Shown: piece after piece, positions 26,827 to 34,774 of the stretch
Position numbering within the stretch: the stretch's first letter is position 1
Layout of the letters: every line of letters starts with the position of its first letter
Assembly: GCF_023115445.1 (NCBI RefSeq)
Contig: NZ_JALDUI010000018.1
Location: 1 to 44,704, forward strand
DNA length: 44,704 nt
Direction: 5' to 3'
Source: Streptococcus sp. oral taxon 431
GTDB taxonomy: Bacteria; Bacillota; Bacilli; Lactobacillales; Streptococcaceae
Notes under the pieces: model-generated
The model's database searches: none
What the model saw: only the letters and a program-made list of their open reading frames with translations
Told to the model about the DNA's origin: nothing
Program-made: the position numbers and the translations under genes

Positions 26827-27216
26827 TCTACCTATTGTTGGATTCTCCTTACAGGAAGACAAATCCTTCAAAATACTTATTACTTGTGGAAATTTGATTA
26901 GCTGTTCCCTATATTTCGAAGAGTCAAATGAAGTAAAAGATTGAAGTACTTCTTCAAGTATATTTTTATCATGACACAGTATTAAGTTCATCAGAATATT
27001 AAAAGCATTTGAAGTATCATACCCTTCTACACAATAAGCCAATTTGTACTTATACAAGCTACTCTTTTCTTCCAGACAAGCACCAAGAGCACACCACTCT
27101 CCTTGTTTTAAAGACGGAAGCAAAACATCCATAACATATTCAACATCTGCATCATAAAAAGCATCACCTAAGTAAGGTTGAGATAATACTGTATCTAATT
27201 CTTTATAGCAATCCAT
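26788..27216 (-). CDS. Helical candidate immunity protein
   Basis: 142 residues, all-helical in appearance, acidic. Motifs include E-Y-V-M-D-V-L-L-P-S-L-K-Q-G-E-W and C-V-E-G-Y-D-T-S-N-A-F-N-I-L-M, like HEAT/Imm30-type immunity proteins (tentative). The ATG has CGGAGGAAAG some distance upstream. The last dozen codons overlap a toxin tip in another frame, so its natural C-terminus may have been replaced. Confidence 0.6.
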   Translation of the reverse strand: MDCYKELDTVLSQPYLGDAFYDADVEYVMDVLLPSLKQGEWCALGACLEEKSSLYKYKLAYCVEGYDTSNAFNILMNLILCHDKNILEEVLQSFTSFDSSKYREQLIKFPQVISILKDLSSCKENPTIGRLSTSICDTFGLQ

Positions 27217-27567
27217 ACTAAAAAACTTTCCTCCGTTAAGAAAGTAGCTCCCTAACTATCATAATATCTTACAAGTCAACAGTCAAGTCCAGTATCGTCA
27301 CCCACTTCACCCTTATAGACAACTAGCTGACATAACTTGTCTGCACTTGTCTTTCTTGTGCTTTAGAGGCTATCGTGACTGGATGCAAGAGATTGTCCAT
27401 CCTTGGTCTGGCTGTCACAGAGCCTGATATAAAGATAAGCCTCGCATTATTTGAATGATTATTGGGAGACTTTGTGCCTATTGAACAGTAAAAACACTTG
27501 AATCAATCTCTTCAAGTGTTCTTTATCTGATAATTCTAATTTGCTAATTGTTTATTGTCTTAAGATC
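27217..27567. other. 351-bp gap with a terminator
   Basis: No gene seen. On the minus strand ACACTTGAA (27519-27511) / TTCAAGTGT (27502-27494) followed by TTTTT forms a terminator about 50 bases past the stop of the 27568-27951 gene. It separates that gene transcriptionally from those downstream. Confidence 0.55.
27494..27519 (-). terminator. Terminator of the 27568-27951 gene
   Basis: A perfect 9-bp stem with an 8-base loop and five T on the minus strand. Confidence 0.65.
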
Positions 27568-27951
27568 TTATAACTCTTTGATTTCTATGGACTTGCAAAC
27601 TATATTATATCCATCATAACCATCAAGATATAAAGAATAATGCTTTAATTCTTGATTCTTGTTCATTTCTTCAAAAAGATTCCTGTTGGCTTCCATTAAC
27701 TGTAGTATAATTGAAGAATTAAATATTTCTAAAACTTTATCATAAGCTTCAATTGTGTTTGCCGAAAACAATGCGTTCGTCTTTGAAAAATAGTGGACTT
27801 CTTGAAAGATCAATTCAACTTCTGAATAGATATCATCACAATCGTATCCCTTTAAATTGATACAAATAGTTGTACCTGAAAAAGTTATTTGAGGTAACTC
27901 AGACAGAAGTGAAGAAAACATTGGAAGAGTGTATATCGTTTTATTTTCCAT
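27568..27951 (-). CDS. Hypothetical protein, candidate immunity protein
   Basis: 127 residues, ATG preceded by GAGGGGG. Features G-Y-D-C-D-D-I-Y-S-E-V-E-L-I-F and a C-terminal strand pair Y-S-L-Y-L-D-G-Y-D-G-Y-N-I-V-C-K-S. Acidic and soluble, no family recognised. It directly follows a decayed toxin fragment (27988-28250), which supports an immunity role. Confidence 0.6.
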   Translation of the reverse strand: MENKTIYTLPMFSSLLSELPQITFSGTTICINLKGYDCDDIYSEVELIFQEVHYFSKTNALFSANTIEAYDKVLEIFNSSIILQLMEANRNLFEEMNKNQELKHYSLYLDGYDGYNIVCKSIEIKEL

Positions 27952-27987
27952 TATTCGTACCCCCTCTAGATCTTACAGTAGAAATAG

Positions 27988-28250
27988 TTAGTTTATTACG
28001 TAGCAGCTGCTCAACAGTAGTTTATTATGAAATGAGTTAGCGATAGTATCAGGTACATAGCACTGATCTAGGAACTCCTGCAACTGTTAACGCTTGAGAG
28101 GTTCTTGTGTTTTTTCTAACAACGAAGGGGTTATGATTAACTCTCTCTATCTCAGTTGCAATACCTACCATAGTAGTTAATCCCTGAATTCCTAATAATT
28201 TAGGCTCTTTAGCCAATAATTCTCCAAGCTCTTTACAGAAAAAGTTACCT
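27988..28250 (-). pseudogene. Toxin C-terminal remnant with a frameshift
   Basis: Minus-strand frame 28273-28049 reads E-L-G-E-L-L-A-K-E-P, then I-A-T-E-I-E-R-V-N-H-N-P-F, then T-R-T-S-Q-A-L-T-V-A-G-V-P-R. The adjacent frame continues Y-V-P-D-T-I-A-N-S-F-H-N to a stop at 27988. The A-x-x-x-A-G-V-P-R element is common just before the catalytic core of HNH-like nuclease toxins. Its 5' end starts inside the terminator hairpin of the upstream gene, so it is truncated. Confidence 0.5.
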
Positions 28251-28293
28251 TTAAAATGAAGTTGAGACCACATTATCTCAACTTCACTTTATC
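28251..28293. terminator. Terminator of the GAD-like gene copy 2
   Basis: AAAATGAAGTTGAGA / TCTCAACTTCACTTT forms a stem of about 15 bp with one mismatch just beyond the stop codon at 28305. T tracts on both strands. Confidence 0.65.
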
Positions 28294-28304
28294 ATTATTT
28301 TTCC

Positions 28305-28850
28305 TTAGCTCTCAAATCCCACTCCGCCTGTAATCTGGGTAATGAGGTCTAAATGTTCTTTTATGCCGACCTTGTCAATATTGGTTAGATCCCTTTTTCC
28401 TCCCAGTACCAGAAGAGGAACAAAGCCAAAGCATTGATTGTAATCCAAGCTCCCATACTCCTTAACCGCTTCTTCATAGAAAGGAATATCAAAAAAATCT
28501 TCTAAAAAACTATCATCATCTAAAAATTTGATAAAATGATCCATCCGTTGTGTCATCACATCAAAATCATTGTTCGCATAATAAATGATATCAATAAAGC
28601 CGTTCTGAGTGTAGATAATTATATCCCCAAAACAAGTAACAAATAATGGAACTCCATTTGTTCCTCTGAAATATGTAGCTTCTATAAATCCTATATATTC
28701 TTCTGGATTGATAATTTTTAGATAACCATCAAGTAAAAATCCCAGTCCATATTGCTGCCACAATTCCACTAATTCATCTGGAACTTTTGGGGCATACTTT
28801 TCAATGACTTCTTCTGGCATAGCTGCAAATTTGGTAAATTGTAAGTTCAT
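28305..28850 (-). CDS. GAD-like / DUF1851 (Tdi1-type) immunity protein, copy 2
   Basis: 181 residues, the paralogue of the gene at 16220. Residues 1-52 differ at one position (P for S at 21), and the stretch from F-D-I-P near 120 to the end differs at a handful. Residues 53-118 are largely unrelated (here I-G-F-I-E-A-T-Y-F-R-G-T-N-G then Q-R-M-D-H-F-I-K). The ATG follows AGGAGAAAAA, which overlaps the stop of an upstream remnant. Likely recognises a different toxin variant. Confidence 0.8.
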   Translation of the reverse strand: MNLQFTKFAAMPEEVIEKYAPKVPDELVELWQQYGLGFLLDGYLKIINPEEYIGFIEATYFRGTNGVPLFVTCFGDIIIYTQNGFIDIIYYANNDFDVMTQRMDHFIKFLDDDSFLEDFFDIPFYEEAVKEYGSLDYNQCFGFVPLLVLGGKRDLTNIDKVGIKEHLDLITQITGGVGFES

Positions 28851-28858
28851 TTTTTCTC

Positions 28859-28972
28859 CTAGTATTGTAATTTAACATTTAAGTAAATTTTATTTAAGTC
28901 TTCAAAAGGTGTGGTTCTAACGATTTCATCCACAACATTATCTTTAATAGTAATTGCTGTAAAATTTTTAGA
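28859..28972 (-). pseudogene. C-terminal remnant upstream of GAD-like copy 2
   Basis: Open minus-strand frame S-K-N-F-T-A-I-T-I-K-D-N-V-V-D-E-I-V, then F-E-D-L-N-K-I-Y-L-N-V-K-L-Q-Y and TAG, nine bases before the next ATG. A stop lies immediately upstream. Probably the tip of the toxin once paired with the GAD-like protein. It has no counterpart before copy 1. Confidence 0.4.
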
Positions 28973-29023
28973 CTATAGCGAAATTATCGTAGAATCTATC
29001 CCAAACTCTAGAAAATTTTATTT

Positions 29024-29230
29024 TTAACCGAAGTAAAAAAATAAATCTTTACAAAAATCAATCTCCTCTTGAGTTAAATCTCTGTTTTTTTCTGTGTCTA
29101 AACTATAGAGTACACCTCTCACAGTATTAACAGACTTTGCTTGCTCTAACATTTGTAAACGTATGTCTGGATGATCAATGTATTTAATAATAATATTACA
29201 TAATTTTTCTTTAACATCATCATAATTCAT
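29024..29230 (-). CDS. Small immunity partner of the decayed toxin at 29256
   Basis: 68 residues from ATG 29230 (AGGTG upstream; a GTG at 29239 is the alternative). Helical, acidic: Y-D-D-V-K-E-K-L-C-N-I-I-I-K-Y and T-Q-E-E-I-D-F-C-K-D-L-F. It lies 25 bases after the stop of the most complete toxin remnant in the array, so it is the likely cognate immunity gene. Family not recognised. Confidence 0.6.
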   Translation of the reverse strand: MNYDDVKEKLCNIIIKYIDHPDIRLQMLEQAKSVNTVRGVLYSLDTEKNRDLTQEEIDFCKDLFFYFG

Positions 29231-29255
29231 ATTAGTCACCTATAAGATCCACTTT

Positions 29256-29850
29256 TTAAAATTCAATTACCGAATTAGTTTTCAATTGTGGATAGCCTCC
29301 TTTCCCATATTCGGGATAATAAGATGTGATTGGCTCCAAAACTTTTCCTGTATCTCCGGCTTCCTTAGGAACATACACATTATCTGAAGTATATCGAACT
29401 CTCCACGAAGATTCGCATTACTCCAAGCAGGAGATATTTGATAAGCATCTTGCATCTTACTAGCTAAATCAAATTTAGATAAACCGATGTAACTTCTAGG
29501 GACTTCCATAGTCCTCATTGTCTGTTCAGCATACTTAGAATCCATATAACGATAGGCCGTTGATGACAAAATTCTGCCATCAGGCGATACATAAAAATCC
29601 GGTTTAGATGTAACTTTAGGCGCTGGTAAAGCTAACACAGGATCTGGTGCCGGCAAGGTAAGTGGCTTACTAGTCTACCCAGGCAATGCTAGTTGTTGAA
29701 CAGGAATCATATCTTTGCGTGGCCTCGTGACTAGTAAATCCCCTGCCGTCGGCTTCGTAACAAGCACATCAAGCGTAGGAACTCAACCTATTTGGCCACT
29801 TAGTCCTTCAGTCACTGCCTTAATAAACTGCCGTCCTGACTATCATAATA
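29256..29850 (-). pseudogene. Polymorphic toxin C-terminal half, with two stops and a frameshift
   Basis: This is the longest toxin remnant. The minus strand reads A-V-T-E-G-L-S-G-Q-I-G, TGA, a Pro/Leu-rich linker (T-K-P-T-A-G-D-L-L-V-T-R-P), TAG, L-P-A-P-D-P-V-L-A-L-P-A-P-K, then S-P-D-G-R-I-L-S-S-T-A-Y-R-Y-M-D and a helix with N-L-R-G-E-F-D. A frameshift near 29380 leads to V-Y-V-P-K-E-A-G-D-T-G-K-V-L-E-P and Y-Y-P-E-Y-G-K-G-G-Y-P-Q-L with TAA at 29256. The P-E-x-G-K-G-G-Y-P-Q ending is common in polymorphic toxin tips. The secretion domain is absent. Confidence 0.65.
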
Positions 29851-30252
29851 TCTTTCTCATACATAGTCAAGTTCAGACACCAAAAAGACATCCAAGAGAA
29901 AATCCTTGAATATCCGTAAACGTTAACAGCATCTTATTGATTAAGGTTTTGAGGCAATTAACTTTGTCAGTTCACAGTTACATTTATAAGCAACTAAATG
30001 TGGCAAGCACAACATATAAAACTTTAAAAATTCGGGTAGTTATCACTTTTTGTTTTTGTAGCTTATGTAGTTGAGAAATACGAACTACTGCATCACAAAG
30101 ATGATATAGTTTGATAACAAATCTACAGTATATTCGTGTCAATGCAATTTTTTCTATCGTCGTTTTCTATCCTGAAGACATTTAAACAGCCCTAGATTTT
30201 ATTTCTAATAAATTGAAAATAATGAAATAAATATAAAATTATTTATAAAAAT
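29851..30252. other. Gap without a gene at the right edge of the immunity array
   Basis: No gene seen. Contains the boxB-like repeat copy 2 (29935-29970). The last 60 bases are extremely AT-rich, with a direct repeat TTGAAAATAATG at 30215-30226 and 30253-30264 just before the ATPase promoter. Confidence 0.5.
29935..29970. repeat. boxB-like repeat remnant, copy 2
   Basis: TATTGATTAAGGTTTTGAG...ACTTTGTCAG, about 31/36 identical to 22213-22248. See copy 1 for the resemblance to boxB. Confidence 0.45.
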
Positions 30253-30281
30253 TTGAAAATAATGTCTATTTGTATTATACT
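30253..30281 (+). promoter_or_regulatory. Promoter of the AAA ATPase gene
   Basis: TTGAAA (30253-30258), a 17-base spacer and TATACT (30276-30281). The predicted start is only about 12 bases from the ATG, so the leader is very short. Confidence 0.6.
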
Positions 30282-30299
30282 ATATTTGAGGTATCTATT

Positions 30300-31508
30300 A
30301 TGAACTATATTAAAAGACCACATTATTTAGATTTTTTAAGAAGACATCGTGACCGACAAATCATCAAAGTTGTGAGTGGAGTGAGACGAGCTGGTAAATC
30401 TGTTCTCTTTCAACTCTATAAAGAGGAGTTACTAGCAACTGGGGTAGATGAGGATCAGATTATATCCATCAATTTCGAAGATTTGAGTTACTATGACCTG
30501 CGACATTTTCAAACATTATTTGCTTATATAAAAGAGCAGTTAGTTGGGGAGAAAACATACTATATCTTTTTAGATGAAATTCAACATGTTGAGAAATTTG
30601 AACTGGTAGCAGATAGCCTATTCATCTTACCAAATGTTGACCTCTATTTGACTGGATCCAACGCCTACTTTATGAGTAGCCAATTAGCTACAAATTTGAC
30701 TGGTCGGTATGTTGAGATAGAGGTTCTTCCTTTGTCATTTGAAGAATATCTATCAGGTCAATCTCTCACAGAGAATCTGAATACAACAGAAATTTTTAAC
30801 AATTATCTCTTTAGTGCTTTCCCTTACTTATTACAAACAGCATCTTACGCTGAAAAAATTGACTATCTCAGAGGAATCTATAACTCAATACTGTTAAATG
30901 ATATTGTCACTAGATTGGGAAATCCAAATCCTACTATTATTGAGCGCATTGTTCGAACCCTTCTCAGCAGTACGGGAAGCCTAATATCGACAAATAAGAT
31001 TCGCAATACTCTGATCAGCCAAAACGTTTCAATCTCCCATAATACTTTGGAAAATTATTTGACAACTTTGACAGACAGTTTACTTTTTTATTCCGTTCCA
31101 CGTTTTGATGTAAAAGGTCGAGCATTATTGCAACGCTTAGAAAAATATTATCCCGTTGATTTAGGTTTACGACATCTCTTATTACCAGACCACAAAGAAG
31201 ATATTGGGCATATCTTGGAAAATATTGTGTATTTGGAATTGAGACGTAGATATTCACAAGTATATGTTGGTAATTTAGATAAATATGAAGTTGATTTTGT
31301 TGTTGTAACTGATCTTGGTCACTATGCTTATTATCAAGTCAGTGAAACAACACTTGCTCCAGAAACACTAGAAAGAGAACTTAGACCACTAGAAGCCATT
31401 AAAGATCAATTCCCAAAATATCTATTAACAATGGATACAATTCAACCAACAGCCAATTACAATGGTATTGAGAAGAAAAATATCATAGATTGGTTACTAG
31501 AACAGTAG
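30300..31508 (+). CDS. AAA-family ATPase with DUF4143 C-terminus
   Basis: 402 residues from ATG 30300 (GAGG eight bases upstream; the in-frame start at 30270 lies inside the promoter). Walker A is G-V-R-R-A-G-K-S, Walker B Y-I-F-L-D-E-I-Q, sensor L-T-G-S-N-A. The DUF4143 part follows, ending with the conserved V-D-F-V-V...Y-Y-Q-V-S-E block that resembles a nuclease-fold strand set. These AAA_14/DUF4143 proteins are widespread, strongly mobile and of unknown function; roles in conflict or toxin-antitoxin-like behaviour have been proposed. It stands alone between the immunity array and the defence island. Confidence 0.9.
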   Translation: MNYIKRPHYLDFLRRHRDRQIIKVVSGVRRAGKSVLFQLYKEELLATGVDEDQIISINFEDLSYYDLRHFQTLFAYIKEQLVGEKTYYIFLDEIQHVEKFELVADSLFILPNVDLYLTGSNAYFMSSQLATNLTGRYVEIEVLPLSFEEYLSGQSLTENLNTTEIFNNYLFSAFPYLLQTASYAEKIDYLRGIYNSILLNDIVTRLGNPNPTIIERIVRTLLSSTGSLISTNKIRNTLISQNVSISHNTLENYLTTLTDSLLFYSVPRFDVKGRALLQRLEKYYPVDLGLRHLLLPDHKEDIGHILENIVYLELRRRYSQVYVGNLDKYEVDFVVVTDLGHYAYYQVSETTLAPETLERELRPLEAIKDQFPKYLLTMDTIQPTANYNGIEKKNIIDWLLEQ

Positions 31509-32044
31509 ATAATCATAAATCATACAGCTAACTAGATCTGCAACAGTCTGTTATCAATGATTCTACCCAAACCCTAACAAGATATAAGGAATTTAGAACA
31601 CTGACACTTGAAAGATAACATGGAATCTATAACTTCTGGAAGTACTATCAAAAATTAATATCATAATCTTATTAGAGACAAGCATCACCCACTTCCTCAA
31701 ATGAGATTAAATTGTAACTGAATTAGAATGAAAAAGAGACTGAACAATCAAGATTTAAAATCAGAAAATGAAATTGACATCGTTTCTTCTTTATGATATA
31801 TTTGCGTTATTAAAGAAAATGAATATTTTTTTAGAAAATCAAAAATAATGGTTTAACTTTGAAGAAACTTGATAAAACAATTTTATTATTCCAAGAAGCA
31901 GATATGATTGTTAACAAGGTTGTTTTAGATAAAGATAATATGAGATTTTCTGTAGTTGAAAAAATTTTGGTGATTTTAAAAGTAAAAAATCTTAAAAATA
32001 TCACTGTAAATGATAATTGAGTGAAATTAACAAAGGAATAAATT
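31509..32044. other. 536-bp gap, probably remnants
   Basis: No convincing gene. From about 31850 to 32020 a plus-strand frame reads K-K-L-D-K-T-I-L-L-F-Q-E-A-D, then V-E-K-I-L-V-I-L-K-V-K-N-L-K and stops with TGA, with an internal ATG at 31903. It may be the tail of a lost gene. A TAATAAG/GAG-rich leader precedes the next ORF. Confidence 0.4.
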
Positions 32045-32347
32045 ATGGAACTAAACAAAAACATCATGCTTGCGATTATTTTCGGTGAGTTACTAATCAT
32101 ATTTTTGTGGGCACTTATCGCTAATCTGACAACACCAAAAATAGAAATCATCGAAAACGTGAAATATGTTCAAAAATTACCTAAAGAATTTTACAAAATA
32201 GACCTTACCGACAATGTTATCATCGGTAAACATTATCATTCTGGCAACTACTATTTGGTCGTTTATAACAAATCCAAAAACAAAGGTGAAGATCGTATGG
32301 TGGAATACGATATCTGGAGTACAAAAGAAATTGGCTCACAATTTTAG
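32045..32347 (+). CDS. Small single-pass membrane protein, tandem copy A
   Basis: 100 residues. One N-terminal membrane helix (about 8-29), then an exposed ~65-residue domain with K-Y-V-Q-K-L and H-S-G-N-Y-Y-L-V-V-Y-N-K. The next gene has the same plan, with G-Y-F-L-V-V-Y-N at the equivalent place. AAAGGA-like site upstream. Family unknown. Pairs of this type could be membrane-anchored immunity or superinfection-type proteins, but nothing in the sequence proves it. Confidence 0.6.
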   Translation: MELNKNIMLAIIFGELLIIFLWALIANLTTPKIEIIENVKYVQKLPKEFYKIDLTDNVIIGKHYHSGNYYLVVYNKSKNKGEDRMVEYDIWSTKEIGSQF

Positions 32348-32362
32348 AAAAAGAGGGACATT

Positions 32363-32659
32363 ATGAAAGCATTGCAAGCATTTATTTATTCAACAATCGG
32401 TTTTATGTTCTTTGTTATGGTGAGCGTCAATTTTATTGGTATTTTGATGCCCACACCACCTAAAGAAATAAGAACCGTTCAAAAGATAGATGAAACCATT
32501 TATTATTTCACACCGAGAAATGATATCGTCACAAGCAAATTTTATAATGACGAGGGATATTTCTTGGTAGTTTACAACGAAGATTCAAAGGATTTTGACA
32601 TCAAAGAAGTTGAAGAAGAAGATTGGGAACAACAAGAAATCAATCAATATGAAATATAG
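32363..32659 (+). CDS. Small single-pass membrane protein, tandem copy B
   Basis: 98 residues, 15 bases after copy A, with GAGGG upstream. Membrane helix at about 7-28, P-T-P-P-K-E-I-R-T-V-Q-K-I-D then D-I-V-T-S-K-F-Y-N-D-E-G-Y-F-L-V-V-Y-N and a strongly acidic tail (E-V-E-E-E-D-W-E-Q-Q-E). It is a diverged tandem duplicate of copy A. Ends at a terminator. Confidence 0.6.
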   Translation: MKALQAFIYSTIGFMFFVMVSVNFIGILMPTPPKEIRTVQKIDETIYYFTPRNDIVTSKFYNDEGYFLVVYNEDSKDFDIKEVEEEDWEQQEINQYEI

Positions 32660-32685
32660 CGAATTTAAAGAGGCTGGGTAAAAAG

Positions 32686-32733
32686 CGCATAGTGTCAGGC
32701 ATTGAAAAAACTTGATACTATGCGTTTTATTTT
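32686..32733 (+). terminator. Terminator of the tandem membrane-protein genes
   Basis: CGCATAGTGTCA / TGATACTATGCG (11 of 12 paired plus one G-T) followed by TTTTATTTT. The preceding AGAGGCTGGG is a common streptococcal intergenic word. 32734-33091 is AT-rich with no gene; a weak hairpin (33055-33060 / 33071-33076) may end the ABC-3C operon. Confidence 0.7.
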
Positions 32734-33091
32734 GGAGATATTTACTTCATTTATCTTGAATTTTAGTTTTTGCTCACCCTCGATTTTTTATTAGTTGAAT
32801 AATTAAGATGAGGAAAAAGAAATGCTCAAATCAGATTTGATAAACATTATAACTAAGATAGACAAAGTAAAAAATTTCAAAGTACATTTATCTTTCAGAA
32901 AAATTTATATTTTCTCGAAACTTATTAAAATAAAATCTATACTTCCGAGAATAACTCATATATTCTAAATTATTTATATAAATTGTTATAAATAAGAACA
33001 ATCAAATATAACCTTATCTTCATTTATTGTTTCAATTTATTTAAAAATAAACTAAGACTCCTCTAAAATAGAGTCTACATCAGAAAAACAA

Positions 33092-34774
33092 TCAAAGATT
33101 AAAAGGTTTTTCATTTTCAGATAACTCTACTAGTATATTATCTCCATGGATAAATTCCTTGCCTGATATTTTCTCTTTCAAAACTGCAACTATATATTGG
33201 CACTCAATGCCACTGACAATATCAGCTATTGCCTTAAAAGCTTGATAGTCGATTGATTCAATTACATCATGTATTACAAAATTCGGAACATTTTTGTTAA
33301 TTTTTTTAGCAAATTTTTGATACGCTAAGTCAAATGCTGTAATAATCGACTTTCGAGTACCCGTACTCAATACTCCATTCACATGATTAATACCAAAAGG
33401 GAAGGCTCCATCTGTTTTGTATAACATGAAAGACTGATCATTAGTTTTTCTGCTAAAATCTGAAAAAAATTCATTGAATATTGAAATCATTTCATATGAA
33501 GATTCTGAACTTTCTTCTAAAGTTCTTAGCTCTTCTTTTAACCTATGTAAACTTTTTAACAAAAAACAATAGGTTTCACTGATATTTTTATTTTTACCTA
33601 ACTCTTCTAAATAATTAGCTAGATCATTTTTTAAAACTGTATATTCTTCTATTTTATTATCTTCTACCAACATCGTAATATTTTTATAACTAGAAAATAG
33701 CCTATTTTTATTTATCTCCAATTGTTTTATTTGACATTCTTTTTTCTCAAGTTGATAGTTAAAATAATTCAACTTATTCTCTACTAATTCAGTATTAAAT
33801 TTAATTAAATCCTTAAACTCTTTGTCTAATTTGTCAGTTAGACATGAAACCTCCTTATAAAGCGTCTCTAGTATCTCTTCACTTACTAAGTTATTCCTAT
33901 CAATTTCAGTCCTTTCAATAATGTCTTTAATACGTTCTTTCTGAAAATATAATTTATCCAAATTATCTTTTATTTGAGCATATTCAATCCTTATTTCGGA
34001 AATTTTATTTTCATTTTCCTTAAATTTTTGGGAATCGATTAAAATATCAATTTGATAATTTATATCTTCTACTCTTTTCTCTAGCAAATTAATCTTTTGT
34101 GTAATTATATCAATTGAATCAAAATTACTAGATTTCATATAATTTTTTAATTCTTTTTCTTTTTCTCCTATTTTTTCTTTATAAGCTAAAATATCATTTG
34201 CAAGTTCTTGTTCTTGTAAGTTAAATAAATAAGAATAAACATTATTATAAACTTTATCGGATGTACGTGTGAGAAATTTCAAAAACTTATCATTATCAGC
34301 TTTTTGATCAATTCTAACAAACATTTTTATAAGTTGTCTAAATGTAGGTTTATCTTGGCAATTTGAAAAGAAAATAAAATTCAAGTGTCTAGTATAATCG
34401 CTAATACTAACAGATCCCCCATTAATATAGCGTTTCCCATTTGGAAATAAATCAACAGCTAGTTCCTGACAATCTGTGCAATCGGTAAAGGATTTTGCTA
34501 CTTCCAATACTACTTGAACCTTACTATCAATAATATAATTCTTTAACTTTTCATTTGATTTTTTTGTTTCTTCATTAAAATAAATGTATTTACGTTCCCT
34601 TGCCCCTAAAGCAATATCTATCAATTTTAAGATAGTAGTTTTTCCAACACTGTTACTCTTTTCCTGATTTTTTCCAGCATCTACAATTAAGTTTAAGCCT
34701 AGTTTAAAATTTATTTCCCTAATTATTTTTTCTGAGGGACTTGTTTCTTTTAAAGTTAATCTTCTAATATACAT
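33092..34774 (-). CDS. ABC-three-component system ATPase (DUF2326-type, SMC/RecN-like)
   Basis: 560 residues. The N-terminal ABC half-site has Walker A S-N-S-V-G-K-T-T near residue 42. A CxxC (D-C-T-D-C-Q) lies at about residue 100. A long charged coiled-coil spans roughly 190-400. The C-terminal half-site has the signature V-L-S-T-G-T-R-K and Walker B-like N-F-V-I-H-D-V-I-E-S, the DUF2326 layout. It overlaps the upstream gene by 19 bases. ABC-3C ATPases are thought to sense DNA or nucleoprotein disturbance and license an effector (established family idea); the trigger here is unknown. Confidence 0.85.
   Translation of the reverse strand: MYIRRLTLKETSPSEKIIREINFKLGLNLIVDAGKNQEKSNSVGKTTILKLIDIALGARERKYIYFNEETKKSNEKLKNYIIDSKVQVVLEVAKSFTDCTDCQELAVDLFPNGKRYINGGSVSISDYTRHLNFIFFSNCQDKPTFRQLIKMFVRIDQKADNDKFLKFLTRTSDKVYNNVYSYLFNLQEQELANDILAYKEKIGEKEKELKNYMKSSNFDSIDIITQKINLLEKRVEDINYQIDILIDSQKFKENENKISEIRIEYAQIKDNLDKLYFQKERIKDIIERTEIDRNNLVSEEILETLYKEVSCLTDKLDKEFKDLIKFNTELVENKLNYFNYQLEKKECQIKQLEINKNRLFSSYKNITMLVEDNKIEEYTVLKNDLANYLEELGKNKNISETYCFLLKSLHRLKEELRTLEESSESSYEMISIFNEFFSDFSRKTNDQSFMLYKTDGAFPFGINHVNGVLSTGTRKSIITAFDLAYQKFAKKINKNVPNFVIHDVIESIDYQAFKAIADIVSGIECQYIVAVLKEKISGKEFIHGDNILVELSENEKPFNL

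Noticed and set aside
30210..30264. Short TTGAAAATAATG direct repeats as a CRISPR or iteron array
   Set aside because: Only two copies, in very AT-rich sequence, with no spacer regularity and no replication or Cas gene.
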